DNA from: Prevotella sp.
GTDB taxonomy: Bacteria > Bacteroidota > Bacteroidia > Bacteroidales > Bacteroidaceae
DNA: 64,000 nucleotides
Assembly (NCBI GenBank): GCA_017627765.1
Contig: JAGAGD010000115.1
Coordinates: forward strand, 18,586-82,585
Direction of reading: 5' to 3'
Shown in pieces: positions 26,220 to 34,582 of this stretch. A model generated the notes under the pieces. It saw only the letters and a list, made by a program, of their open reading frames with translations, was not told the origin of the DNA and did not search any database. Made by a program: the position numbers and the translations under genes. Within the stretch, counting starts at the first letter, position 1. Every line of letters begins with the position of its first letter.

Positions 26220-28433
26220 CTATTTTATTATTACCTTTTTCCCATCTCTAATATAGATACCTGATGGGATTCTGTTGATATCATTTCCAACATACTGTCC
26301 ACCAATTGTAAACACATGACTTTCTTTCTTTGTATCAGTACCAAATTCCAATGTATCTATTCCTGTAAAATATGTCTCACTGTCAACGATTCGATAAAAA
26401 TCTTTCCATACGGGTGCATTTTTATATGCTTCTTCTGAACCGACAGGGACAACTAATCTACAAGTTCGCTTTATGTCTTGGAAAGGTGAAATATCATCAT
26501 CAAATGAAATTGGATTCTCAGACAAGCACAGAACATAATTAAGGCCTGTACAAGATTTGAAAGCATGTAAGCCAATAATCTCTAACGATTCAGGCAGAAC
26601 TATATGGTCTAATTTTGGGCAATATGCAAAAGCATAAGAAGCAATCCAGTCCGTGTTATTAGCCAATTGAACATTTACAAGATTTGAGCAGTATGCAAAA
26701 ATTCCATAAGGAAGGAAGTGACGACCATCTTCTATTTTTACTGATTTAAGCGCAGAGCACCCGACGAACGATTGCTCTCCTACTCGCGTCATGGATGCTG
26801 GTATCTCAATACTCTCAAGTTTCTCATTATATGCAAAAGCGCCTGTTCCTATACTCTCAACACTTCCATCAATGTTTATAGAATCAAGATTCTTACAATA
26901 TGAAAAACCATAATCATCTATTGTTTTCAATGTCTCTGGAAAAGGAAATGACACAAGTGATTCGCACTCATAGAAAGCTCCTTCACCGATACGGGTTATC
27001 TGTTGTGGAACATTGATTTCTGTTAGATTTTTGTTATATGCCAAAAGATGATCAGGTATTTCTGTAAGTATTTCTGGCAAATGTACCTTCTTCAGACTGA
27101 ATGTATTGTAGAATGGATTATTTAGTTGTAATATACCATTTGAAAATGATACATCTTCAAGGTTTTCACATTCAGCAAATGTATTAAGGCCAATACTTGT
27201 TACTGTTTCTGGTAGAACTATATTTTTAAGATTATCACAATCATAGAAAACTCTATCGTTTAAAGTTGTAATTCCATCATAAAGAACAATTTCTTCAATT
27301 CCACTTTCTCGGAAAAGTTCATCGTTTAAAACTTTTATGTTTTTACTCATTACAGCTCGTCTTAAGCCTTTACAACCAGTAAAAGCACATTGTCCGATGC
27401 CTGTTACAGCGTCAGGTATAATTATTTCAGAAAGTTTCTCACTGTGAGAGAATGCCATTGCTCCAATATGTGTCAATGTTGAAGGCAGGCTAATGCTTTC
27501 AAGCCCACGCATATTCATAAATGCAAATTGATCTATTTCGTCAAGTCCTTCAGGCAAATCAATACTTTTTAATTCATGACATTGTATAAATGCACTCTGA
27601 CCAATTGTTTTCAAAGATGATGGAAGACTAACTTCAACAAGGAAGGAATCCATTGCGAAAGCTGCTTGTGGTAGTTTTGTAACACCACTACCAATTGTTA
27701 TTTTTGTTAGGTTATCACATCTAGTAAGAAAACGTGTACCTAATTTAGTAACGTTATCAGGAACTATAAACTCTTTAAAACCAGTTCCCCAAAATGCATT
27801 CTCACCAATTTCTGTTAGACTTAGAGGAAAATTAATGTTGTTTAATCTCCAGTCACCCCTGAAAGCATTTTTTCCGATTGTTTTAACTCCTTCAGGTATG
27901 TCAATGCTAGAGAGATAGAAACAATTATAAAGTGCTCCTTCCTCTATACTTGTGATATTAGTAGGAAGTTTTATGTCTTTTAATCTCCAGCATGACCAAA
28001 ATGTATATGGTGCTAAAGAATTCGCTTTCGTATAATATTTCTTACCTTCATTGTTAGTATAGAAAGCACTACCGCCTATAACAATTTTTGCTCCAGATAA
28101 ATCTAGTTTTTCAAGTATACCGATACGAGTATCTTCATCTTCTTCATCACCTGCCTCTTTGAAAATATTACTTATATATTTTTTTGGCACAACTGTATAA
28201 CCAGGATCTGGAGAGCCATTGTCATCATTAAGATAACCTGCCATGCGACGAATTAAAAAAATATCATCGCCATTAATGTTTCCAGTTACAGTTAGTTGCG
28301 TAATTGAAAAAATGTCATAATCACTCAAGCACTCTGCTAATGTGCCTGCTTTCTTAACTTGAACGCTTACTCCTTGCGCAGATAATGACATAGCGGCAAA
28401 GAATAAGGTTAACATAATAGTAATTCTTTTCAT
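26220..28433 (-). CDS. BspA-like leucine-rich repeat surface protein
   Basis: A 737-residue exported protein. The signal peptide ends near AMSLSAQG. From about 130 to 650 it consists of some twenty BspA-type (LRR_5) repeats of 23 residues with the pattern tsIgxxAFxxCxxLxxIxLPxxl. The C-terminus (about 705-737) has VFTIGGQYVG and GIYIRDGKKVIIK, which resembles the sorting domain of type IX-secreted Prevotella proteins, so export to the surface is likely. Relatives bind host proteins or other bacteria; the target here is unknown. Transcribed alone from a clear promoter. Confidence 0.88.
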   Translation of the reverse strand: MKRITIMLTLFFAAMSLSAQGVSVQVKKAGTLAECLSDYDIFSITQLTVTGNINGDDIFLIRRMAGYLNDDNGSPDPGYTVVPKKYISNIFKEAGDEEDEDTRIGILEKLDLSGAKIVIGGSAFYTNNEGKKYYTKANSLAPYTFWSCWRLKDIKLPTNITSIEEGALYNCFYLSSIDIPEGVKTIGKNAFRGDWRLNNINFPLSLTEIGENAFWGTGFKEFIVPDNVTKLGTRFLTRCDNLTKITIGSGVTKLPQAAFAMDSFLVEVSLPSSLKTIGQSAFIQCHELKSIDLPEGLDEIDQFAFMNMRGLESISLPSTLTHIGAMAFSHSEKLSEIIIPDAVTGIGQCAFTGCKGLRRAVMSKNIKVLNDELFRESGIEEIVLYDGITTLNDRVFYDCDNLKNIVLPETVTSIGLNTFAECENLEDVSFSNGILQLNNPFYNTFSLKKVHLPEILTEIPDHLLAYNKNLTEINVPQQITRIGEGAFYECESLVSFPFPETLKTIDDYGFSYCKNLDSINIDGSVESIGTGAFAYNEKLESIEIPASMTRVGEQSFVGCSALKSVKIEDGRHFLPYGIFAYCSNLVNVQLANNTDWIASYAFAYCPKLDHIVLPESLEIIGLHAFKSCTGLNYVLCLSENPISFDDDISPFQDIKRTCRLVVPVGSEEAYKNAPVWKDFYRIVDSETYFTGIDTLEFGTDTKKESHVFTIGGQYVGNDINRIPSGIYIRDGKKVIIK

Positions 28434-28489
28434 TTTATTTTAATATTTATATCCCTTTTTCGGCAATTATATAACAAATTATTTTGCAG

Positions 28490-28520
28490 CAAAATTACAA
28501 AAAACAAATATTATAGACAA
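28490..28520 (-). promoter_or_regulatory. promoter of the BspA-like gene
   Basis: On the minus strand, TTG (28520-28518), a 20-base gap, then TAATTTTG (28497-28490), 56 bases upstream of the start. Confidence 0.7.
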
Positions 28521-28640
28521 TTTAAGATAAAGAAAACTTAATTAAATATGCGTTTTTTTGATAATTTAGTACCATAAAATCATGAAAAAGATTATTCAAA
28601 TAATTAATTATTATTCAGTCTATATTTTAATAGTAAGTAT

Positions 28641-29085
28641 ATGAAAAATTTTGACAAAACGCCCTTTTTCTTGTCGGGAAAAGTCTTTCAGAGTCGCTTG
28701 TTTTGTCTGCACCTTCATAGTTGTCCACCTGCTTGGTTTTAAGCGCTTAGAAAAGAAATTTTCTGCAAATACCTATCATTCAATGATTTGCAAAAGACGA
28801 AAAAACGATAGGTATCGTCTCGAAATGCGAAAGGTGCCCTTTCGCACTGTCATATGTGATGGTTGACCATGTCAAACGTATCGTTTCGCACTGTCATATG
28901 CCACATATTGCAAACGCTAACAAACCTTTCAATCGTGAACATCGGTTAAAATTATTCACATACTTTATGTTTATTGATTAACAACTTCATGGATTTTAGG
29001 TTTTTCAGCGAGCCAAACTAAAAAAACAATAAATAGTTCCAGTACCCTTTGCCGTTCCCGTTTTTTATTATGAAATATTTTGACA
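28641..29085 (+). repeat. interspersed intergenic repeat, copy B
   Basis: About 445 bases that recur at 51995-52440. The copy begins with ATGAAAAATTTTGACAAAA and ends with ATGAAATATTTTGACA, so both ends carry the same motif in the same direction. Inside are a near-palindrome GCGAAAGGTGCCCTTTCGC and an inverted pair ATACCTATC / GATAGGTAT. Over the last 260 bases I count about 16 differences from copy C. No coding frame is conserved. It occupies the divergent region between the BspA-like gene and feoAB. The remaining 28521-28640 and 29086-29318 are AT-rich and hold nothing I recognise. Confidence 0.85.
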
Positions 29086-29318
29086 TAATGATATTTTGGT
29101 TTTGAAATTTTGAGTGATGCTTTTGTATATTATTTTTATATTGCATCGAATTAGAAATTAAAGACAAATATGAAAAAAATATTTTATCTGTATAGCAATC
29201 ACATAGAAAAGAAATAAGAATACTTAAATCATGCGAGAATACTGCAGTACTCATAGTAATTATTAATAACAAATAGGTATTTTTTATAAAAATACGTTCA
29301 AGTGTGGTGTTTTATGTG

Positions 29319-29326
29319 TAATTTTG
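29319..29326 (+). promoter_or_regulatory. -7 box of feoAB
   Basis: TAATTTTG, 45 bases before the start. No -33 TTG at the standard gap. I do not see an obvious Fur-type inverted repeat overlapping it. Confidence 0.5.
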
Positions 29327-29371
29327 CAAAATAAATTATTTTGAAGGGTATTTAAGTAAGGATTAATTCCA

Positions 29372-31807
29372 ATGAGATTGTCAGAATTAAAAACAGGTGA
29401 ACAAGGCTTTATTGTAAAGGTACTTGGTCATGGAGGTTTCAGAAAGCGTATTGTTGAAATGGGATTTATAAAAGGGCAAACTGTTGAAGTTCTTTTAAAT
29501 GCACCTTTGCAAGATCCTGTTAAATATAGAATAATGGGTTATGAAGTGTCACTCCGCCATGAAGAGGCAGAACTTATTGAAGTTTTGACCAATGAAGAAT
29601 TGCGGAGTAATAACAATGACAAGAGCAATAACAATAGTGATTCTGACTCGAATTCAATAAAACAAGCACCTGGCATTAAGGCAAATGAGCCATATCAGAC
29701 AAATGGTAATTTACAACAATCTGACAAAAGATTTAAAACTATAAATATTGCATTAGTTGGAAATCCAAACTGTGGAAAGACTTCACTTTTCAATTTTGCA
29801 TCAGGAGCACATGAAAGAGTTGGAAATTACTCAGGTGTTACTGTAGATGCTAAAACTGGTTATGCTGACTTTTTGGGATATAGGTTTAACCTTGTTGACT
29901 TACCCGGAACTTATTCTCTGTCTGCATATAGTCCAGAGGAACTCTATGTACGTAAACAAATAATAGAGCAAACCCCTGACGTTATAATTAACGTTATTGA
30001 CGCGAGCAATCTTGAACGTAATCTGTATCTGACTACTCAACTAATAGATATGCATATGCGTATGGTTTGCGCACTAAATATGTTTGATGAGACAGAGAAA
30101 AGAGGAGATAATATTGATCACAAGAAACTTGGTGAACTGTTTGGTGTACCTATGGTTCCCACTGTATTTACAACGGGGCGAGGAGTGGAAAACTTGTTTC
30201 ACACAGTCATCAGAATGGTTGAGACAAACGAAGGTGATAATCCAGACTTCAGGCACATTCACATTAATCATGGCAACCAACTTGAAGAAAGTATTGGAAA
30301 AGTGCAAAATGAGATTTTAAAAGACTCTCAAATTCGTCATCGTTATTCGACTCGCTATCTTGCTATTAAGATGATGGAAATGGATAAAGATACAGAGTCA
30401 TTTATAAGAACACTTCCAAATGGAGAAAGTATCATAAAGACGCGTAATATCGAAGCACAAAGAATTAAAGAGGAAATGCTCGAAGACTCTGAAACTGCAA
30501 TGATGGATGCAAAATATGGTTTTATCCATGGTGCGCTACATGAAGCCGAATATGAAACGGGAAACGCAAAAGACACATATCAGATGACACACTATCTTGA
30601 CGCTGTCATAACTCACAAATATCTCGGTTTTCCAATTTTCATATTAATACTTTATGCAATGTTTCAAGTAACTTTCAGTCTTGGGCAATACCCGATGGAC
30701 TGGATTGAGGCTGGATTTAGTTGGCTTGGAGATTTCTTAAGCAATACACTGCCAGATGGACCTATACGTGATATGATTGTAGATGGTGCTATTGGCGGTG
30801 TTGGTGCTGTGATTGTCTTCCTACCACAAATTCTGATTTTATATGCTTTTATTTCATTCATGGAAGATTCAGGATATATGTCAAGAGCTGCTTTCATAAT
30901 GGATCGTTTAATGCATAGCATGGGACTTCACGGAAAATCATTCATTCCCTTAATAATGGGATTTGGATGTAATGTTCCTGCAGTTATGGCTACAAGAACC
31001 ATTGAAAGTCGACGGTCACGACTTATTACAATGTTGGTATTGCCTCTAATGAGTTGTTCTGCAAGACTTCCTATTTACATAATGATTATAGGAACATTTT
31101 TTGCTGTAGAATACAGGTCAACTATTATGATTAGTTTGTATGTTATCGGCATTCTTCTTGCTGTTGTCATAAGTAGATTATTTAGCAGATTTCTAATAAA
31201 AGGTGAGGATACACCTTTTGTCATGGAACTACCACCCTATCGTTTCCCAACGGGAAAAGCTATGATGCGTCATACTTGGGAAAAAGGAAAACAGTATTTG
31301 AAAAAGATGGGAGGTATAATTCTTGTTGCTAGTATTATTGTATGGGCACTCGGATATTTTCCTCATGATGATTCTTTGACAACACAGCAACAGCAGGAAC
31401 AAAGCTATATAGGGAGAATTGGAAAAACAATAGAGCCAGTTTTCCGTGCACAAGGATTTGACTGGAAACTGGATGTCGGACTTATTGCAGGTGTAGGAGC
31501 AAAAGAAATTGTTGCATCAACGATGGGTGTTCTTTATGCAGATGACAATAGTTTTGCAGAAGAGGATAGTTATAGTGACGACAGATCTAAATATGAGAAG
31601 CTAAGAAGAAAAATGGAAGCAGATGGAATCACTCCGCTCTCTGCATTCTGTTTTTTGCTATTTGTATTGATCTATTTTCCATGCATCGCCACGATTGCAG
31701 CCATAAAAAACGAGAGTGGTTCTTGGCGTTGGGCTCTATTTGCAGCATTTTACACCACGGCTCTTGCTTGGATTGTTAGTGCTATGGTGTATCAGGTGTT
31801 TAGTTGA
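29372..31807 (+). CDS. feoB: ferrous iron transporter, FeoA-FeoB fusion
   Basis: An 811-residue fusion. Residues 1-75 are FeoA, an SH3-like domain (GFRKRIVEMGFIKGQTVEV). A low-complexity linker rich in asparagine, serine and aspartate covers about 77-115. FeoB follows, with the G1 motif GNPNCGKTSLFN near 129 and G3 DLPGTYSLSAYSPEE near 174, then a membrane region from about 415 with two Gate-type segments (PLIMGFGCNVPAVMATR and GVGAKEIVASTMGVLY). It imports Fe(II) across the inner membrane. The fusion is usual in Bacteroidales. A Cys-rich small gene follows. Confidence 0.95.
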   Translation: MRLSELKTGEQGFIVKVLGHGGFRKRIVEMGFIKGQTVEVLLNAPLQDPVKYRIMGYEVSLRHEEAELIEVLTNEELRSNNNDKSNNNSDSDSNSIKQAPGIKANEPYQTNGNLQQSDKRFKTINIALVGNPNCGKTSLFNFASGAHERVGNYSGVTVDAKTGYADFLGYRFNLVDLPGTYSLSAYSPEELYVRKQIIEQTPDVIINVIDASNLERNLYLTTQLIDMHMRMVCALNMFDETEKRGDNIDHKKLGELFGVPMVPTVFTTGRGVENLFHTVIRMVETNEGDNPDFRHIHINHGNQLEESIGKVQNEILKDSQIRHRYSTRYLAIKMMEMDKDTESFIRTLPNGESIIKTRNIEAQRIKEEMLEDSETAMMDAKYGFIHGALHEAEYETGNAKDTYQMTHYLDAVITHKYLGFPIFILILYAMFQVTFSLGQYPMDWIEAGFSWLGDFLSNTLPDGPIRDMIVDGAIGGVGAVIVFLPQILILYAFISFMEDSGYMSRAAFIMDRLMHSMGLHGKSFIPLIMGFGCNVPAVMATRTIESRRSRLITMLVLPLMSCSARLPIYIMIIGTFFAVEYRSTIMISLYVIGILLAVVISRLFSRFLIKGEDTPFVMELPPYRFPTGKAMMRHTWEKGKQYLKKMGGIILVASIIVWALGYFPHDDSLTTQQQQEQSYIGRIGKTIEPVFRAQGFDWKLDVGLIAGVGAKEIVASTMGVLYADDNSFAEEDSYSDDRSKYEKLRRKMEADGITPLSAFCFLLFVLIYFPCIATIAAIKNESGSWRWALFAAFYTTALAWIVSAMVYQVFS

Positions 31808-31847
31808 TATTATAAAAATTACTTTTTAAACAATTTTTGAAGGAATA

Positions 31848-32072
31848 TTGATTATACAATACATCATAATAGGATTAATTTTAGTATTATGTATCTTATA
31901 CATTGTGCTAAAAATCTTTCATACGTTTGCAAAGAAAAAGTGCGGTTGTAACGAATGTGAATCTTGTCCATTTAAGGATAATACGTCAATAATTAATGAT
32001 TCTAATTGTTGCGAAAAAACAAAAGTAAATTGGAATGTGAAGCAAAAAATGAATAAACTAAAGAAAATATAA
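31848..32072 (+). CDS. FeoB-associated Cys-rich membrane protein
   Basis: A 74-residue protein with one N-terminal helix (about 3-23) and a cysteine cluster CGCNECESC at about 34-42, matching the FeoB-associated Cys-rich family found next to FeoB. No ATG lies before the helix; the only initiator is the TTG at 31848, preceded by AAGGA about 5 bases upstream. It may hold or hand over ferrous iron at the inner face of the membrane, in the way proposed for FeoC-like partners. Confidence 0.8.
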   Translation: MIIQYIIIGLILVLCILYIVLKIFHTFAKKKCGCNECESCPFKDNTSIINDSNCCEKTKVNWNVKQKMNKLKKI

Positions 32073-32101
32073 GAGAGTTTCGCAAAAAATCAACAAAAAA
32101 T

Positions 32102-32132
32102 TTGGACAAAACAAATAAAATGTGTACTTTTG
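32102..32132 (+). promoter_or_regulatory. promoter of tRNA-Cys
   Basis: TTG at 32102-32104, a 20-base gap, then TACTTTTG at 32125-32132. The tRNA begins 18 bases past the -7 box. Confidence 0.75.
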
Positions 32133-32150
32133 CATTCGCAATTCAGAACT

Positions 32151-32222
32151 GGTGCCTTGGATGAGTGGCTTAGTCAACGGTCTGCAAAACCGTCTACGGC
32201 GGTTCGAATCCGCCAGGCACCT
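32151..32222 (+). tRNA. tRNA-Cys (anticodon GCA)
   Basis: The acceptor GGTGCCT pairs with AGGCACC, the loop CTGCAAA gives anticodon GCA, and the T arm is CGGTTCGAATCCG. CCA is not encoded. It has its own promoter and a terminator 8 bases downstream. Confidence 0.95.
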
Positions 32223-32230
32223 CATAAAAA

Positions 32231-32261
32231 AAATGCTCTTCGAATGAAGAGCATTTTTTTA
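32231..32261. terminator. terminator of tRNA-Cys and of cutC
   Basis: AAATGCTCTTC / GAAGAGCATTT, an 11-bp stem with a four-base loop and T run. It lies between the plus-strand tRNA and the minus-strand cutC. Confidence 0.88.
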
Positions 32262-32271
32262 TTTTATTTCT

Positions 32272-33027
32272 TTATTTACATATGAGAGCGTTAATTGTTG
32301 CTTTAACACGACGCATCGTTGTATATGCAAGCGAAAACTCATCCGCTCCTTCTCTACTCATATATACATTAGGATTTGAAAATATCATATCTCTTTTGAC
32401 AATTTCGCGAGCTGAAAAATGAAACTCTGTGATTGATGTATCGTTATATAATTGTGAAATGTTATTCTCGTTAACACCACAGCCTGCCATTATTATAATG
32501 CCATTCGAAGCCACTTTGTTTAGTTCAGAAAGCAGCTTAACACCTTGTGGAGCTGTTGGTTGCTGACCCGAAGTAAGAATTCTATTAAACCCCAAATCAG
32601 AAAGCTGTACAAGGGCCTTCTTAGGATTTCTGCAACAATCAAATGCCCTATGAAAAGTAACTGAGATACCAGAAGCTTCTTTCAATAAGAACGTATTCTT
32701 TTCAACATCAATATTACCATCTTTTGTCAAACATCCAAAAACCACCCCATCGGCACCAAGTTTATAGGCAATCCTTATGTCAGTTGCCATTCGTTCCACT
32801 TCTAAATCATTATACAAGAAATCTCCGCCACGTGGTCTGATTATCACATGGAGACGTGTTTTTTTTAGAAATCTCCTTGCTTGAAGAATCTCTCCGTATG
32901 ATGGTGTAATACCACCCTCAGGTATTCCTGCACATAACTCAACTCTGTCAGCACCTCCCTCTTGAGCGGCCAAACAACTTTCAACGCTATTAGCACATAC
33001 CTCAAACTTAAAATTGGAACGTTCCAT
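32272..33027 (-). CDS. cutC: CutC family protein
   Basis: A 251-residue TIM-barrel protein of the CutC family, named for copper tolerance in Escherichia coli although its biochemical role is unsettled. Motifs are FEVCANSVESCLAAQEGGADRVELCAG, GGITPSYGEI, VIIRPRGGDFLYND, TFHRAFD and ILTSGQ. I start at ATG 33027 (MERSNFKFEV); the frame could begin at a GTG at 33039. The start lies inside the end of the ykvA-like gene by 20 bases, so translation is coupled. Confidence 0.9.
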   Translation of the reverse strand: MERSNFKFEVCANSVESCLAAQEGGADRVELCAGIPEGGITPSYGEILQARRFLKKTRLHVIIRPRGGDFLYNDLEVERMATDIRIAYKLGADGVVFGCLTKDGNIDVEKNTFLLKEASGISVTFHRAFDCCRNPKKALVQLSDLGFNRILTSGQQPTAPQGVKLLSELNKVASNGIIIMAGCGVNENNISQLYNDTSITEFHFSAREIVKRDMIFSNPNVYMSREGADEFSLAYTTMRRVKATINALICK

Positions 33028-33397
33028 CTTCAATTTCACTTATTTCATCTTCATCAAACCATTTGTCAAGTTTTTTTCTTGCTTTAACTTTGACATCTTC
33101 TGGTACATCTGTCCAGACCTTCTTTAATACATACAGCAATACAGCTAAATCGTCACCTAACCCTACAATTGGGAAGGCATCAGGAATTGCATCTAATGGA
33201 CTTATGAGATAACCTAAAGCACCGAGTATAATGGCCTTATCTTTTACTGAGACACTCTTACTCTGAAGCATATAATATAGTATAAGAGAAACATATACAA
33301 GTTTTGCACCAGCACGTTTTGCAATCTTTGATATTTTATCAACAAATTCAGATTTTGAAAATTTGTCTTTATAAGACATAAAATCAGGTAATTCCAT
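33008..33397 (-). CDS. YkvA/DUF1232 family membrane protein
   Basis: A 129-residue protein of the DUF1232 family. The hydrophobic signature ILGALGYLISPLDAIPDAFPIVGLGDDLAVL lies in the middle and is preceded by a basic N-terminal half. The function is unknown. It is the first gene of a two-gene unit with cutC, overlapping it by 20 bases. Confidence 0.85.
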   Translation of the reverse strand: MELPDFMSYKDKFSKSEFVDKISKIAKRAGAKLVYVSLILYYMLQSKSVSVKDKAIILGALGYLISPLDAIPDAFPIVGLGDDLAVLLYVLKKVWTDVPEDVKVKARKKLDKWFDEDEISEIEDGTFQF

Positions 33398-33488
33398 TAT
33401 TTTATCTCCTACTTTAATAGTTATAATTATATAATATGATTAACGAATAGGTATTAATATAAATACCCACCTATAACATCAATTTTTG

Positions 33489-33519
33489 CAAAAATACTAT
33501 TTTTTTTTGAAATAGGCAA
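33489..33519 (-). promoter_or_regulatory. promoter of the ykvA-like / cutC unit
   Basis: On the minus strand, TTG (33519-33517), a 20-base gap, then TATTTTTG (33496-33489). The start codon is 91 bases downstream. Confidence 0.65.
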
Positions 33520-33527
33520 AATAATTG

Positions 33528-33558
33528 TTGTCAGTTAATTGCTTTTTTTGTAACTTCG
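33528..33558 (+). promoter_or_regulatory. promoter of the small membrane protein gene at 33585
   Basis: TTG at 33528-33530, a 20-base gap, then TAACTTCG, one base off consensus. Back to back with the ykvA promoter, 8 bases between their -33 elements. Confidence 0.5.
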
Positions 33559-33584
33559 CACAATAAACTAAATTACATTACAAC

Positions 33585-33974
33585 ATGAGAACAGAAAATA
33601 AAGGAAAAGAACGAGTATATGCAATACGCAGAAAGATAGCTGAAAATAGAGGATTAAATGATTTTCCTAAACCAGAAGATTTTAGTATTACAGAAGATGA
33701 GGTTGATGATTTTCTATATGAAATGATGGGTGGTCCACAAAGTATAGAAGAACAGAAAAAAATATATACCAAGTATGGTATTTGTTTCATCTTGCCTATT
33801 GGAATTGTAGCTTTAATGAAACAATCAATGGCAAATTTCCTTATTGGTGTGGCATCAGGACTTATACTTTGTGCCATTTACTACTTAATCCATAAATTTA
33901 TAAGACAAAGAAAATTAAATAAACTTTTGCAAAGTGGTGTAAAAGAATATATTGATGCAGTTGAAAGATACTGA
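33585..33974 (+). CDS. uncharacterised protein with two membrane helices
   Basis: A 129-residue protein I do not recognise. The first 60 residues are charged and soluble (with EDEVDDFLYEMMGGPQSIEE), followed by two predicted helices at about 67-82 and 85-104 and a basic tail with RQRKLNKLL. Both termini should therefore be in the cytoplasm. It has its own promoter and a terminator 10 bases past its stop. Codon use is like its neighbours. Confidence 0.7.
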   Translation: MRTENKGKERVYAIRRKIAENRGLNDFPKPEDFSITEDEVDDFLYEMMGGPQSIEEQKKIYTKYGICFILPIGIVALMKQSMANFLIGVASGLILCAIYYLIHKFIRQRKLNKLLQSGVKEYIDAVERY

Positions 33975-33984
33975 TAAAAAAACA

Positions 33985-34036
33985 CCTACAGCAATTTGCC
34001 TAGAACTATATTCTATTCATTACAAATTGCTGTAGG
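33985..34036. terminator. terminator between convergent genes
   Basis: CCTACAGCAATTTG / CAAATTGCTGTAGG, a perfect 14-bp stem with a 24-base loop, followed by CATTTTTC; on the other side AAAAAAA gives a T run for the minus strand. Confidence 0.78.
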
Positions 34037-34051
34037 CATTTTTCTATACAT

Positions 34052-34411
34052 TTAATATAACCTGATATCATCCATATATTCTATTTTCGGTGTAGAATTA
34101 ATTTGCCCAATAACTGTGATAATATCAAATTGGAAATTATTATCTAAATACTTACTTTTAACATAATGATTTATGGCAATCATTAAATTTCTCCTTTTTG
34201 CAAATGGTATTGTATATACAGGAGAAGATAATTCGATGCTGCTGCGAGTTTTAACTTCAACAAAATGTATTATATCACCTTCTAAAGCTATAATGTCAAT
34301 ATCACGATGCCCACTTCTCCAGTCACGCTCAATTATATCAAATCCTTTTGACCTTAAGAATTTAACAGCAACGTCTTCACCCCATTTTCCTAATTCATTA
34401 TGTTGTGCCAT
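34052..34411 (-). CDS. YraN/UPF0102 family nuclease-like protein
   Basis: A 119-residue member of UPF0102 (YraN), with a restriction-endonuclease-like fold. It has LGKWGEDVAVKFLRSKGFDIIERDWR, the D-ExK site in HRDIDIIALEGDIIHFVEVKTRSS (the aspartate of DIDII, then the E and K of VEVK), and the conserved start MAQHNELGKWGE. The role is uncertain; Holliday-junction or DNA-repair links have been suggested. It stands alone. Confidence 0.9.
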   Translation of the reverse strand: MAQHNELGKWGEDVAVKFLRSKGFDIIERDWRSGHRDIDIIALEGDIIHFVEVKTRSSIELSSPVYTIPFAKRRNLMIAINHYVKSKYLDNNFQFDIITVIGQINSTPKIEYMDDIRLY

Positions 34412-34531
34412 AATAGTCTAATATAATTATATTTATATTTATATTTATTTATTAGAGGTAAACATTGTTTGCCCTTAAATAAAAATTGTTTATTGCAAAC
34501 TAGTTAAGACATAATATGTATATAACATAAA

Positions 34532-34562
34532 AAAGTTCTGGATTTTATACTCCAGAACTTTC
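34532..34562 (-). terminator. terminator of the methylmalonyl-CoA mutase operon
   Basis: AAAGTTCTGGA / TCCAGAACTTT with an 8-base loop. On the minus strand it ends in TTTTTT, 20 bases past the mutase stop. Confidence 0.85.
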
Positions 34563-34582
34563 TTTTAATTATGGAATTAATG

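Noticed and set aside
26220-28433. Tandem DNA repeat
   Set aside because: Periodicity comes from leucine-rich repeats in the protein; the DNA units are not near-identical.
28651-28866. Open frame of 71 codons in repeat copy B
   Set aside because: Copy C does not preserve the frame, so it is not a gene.
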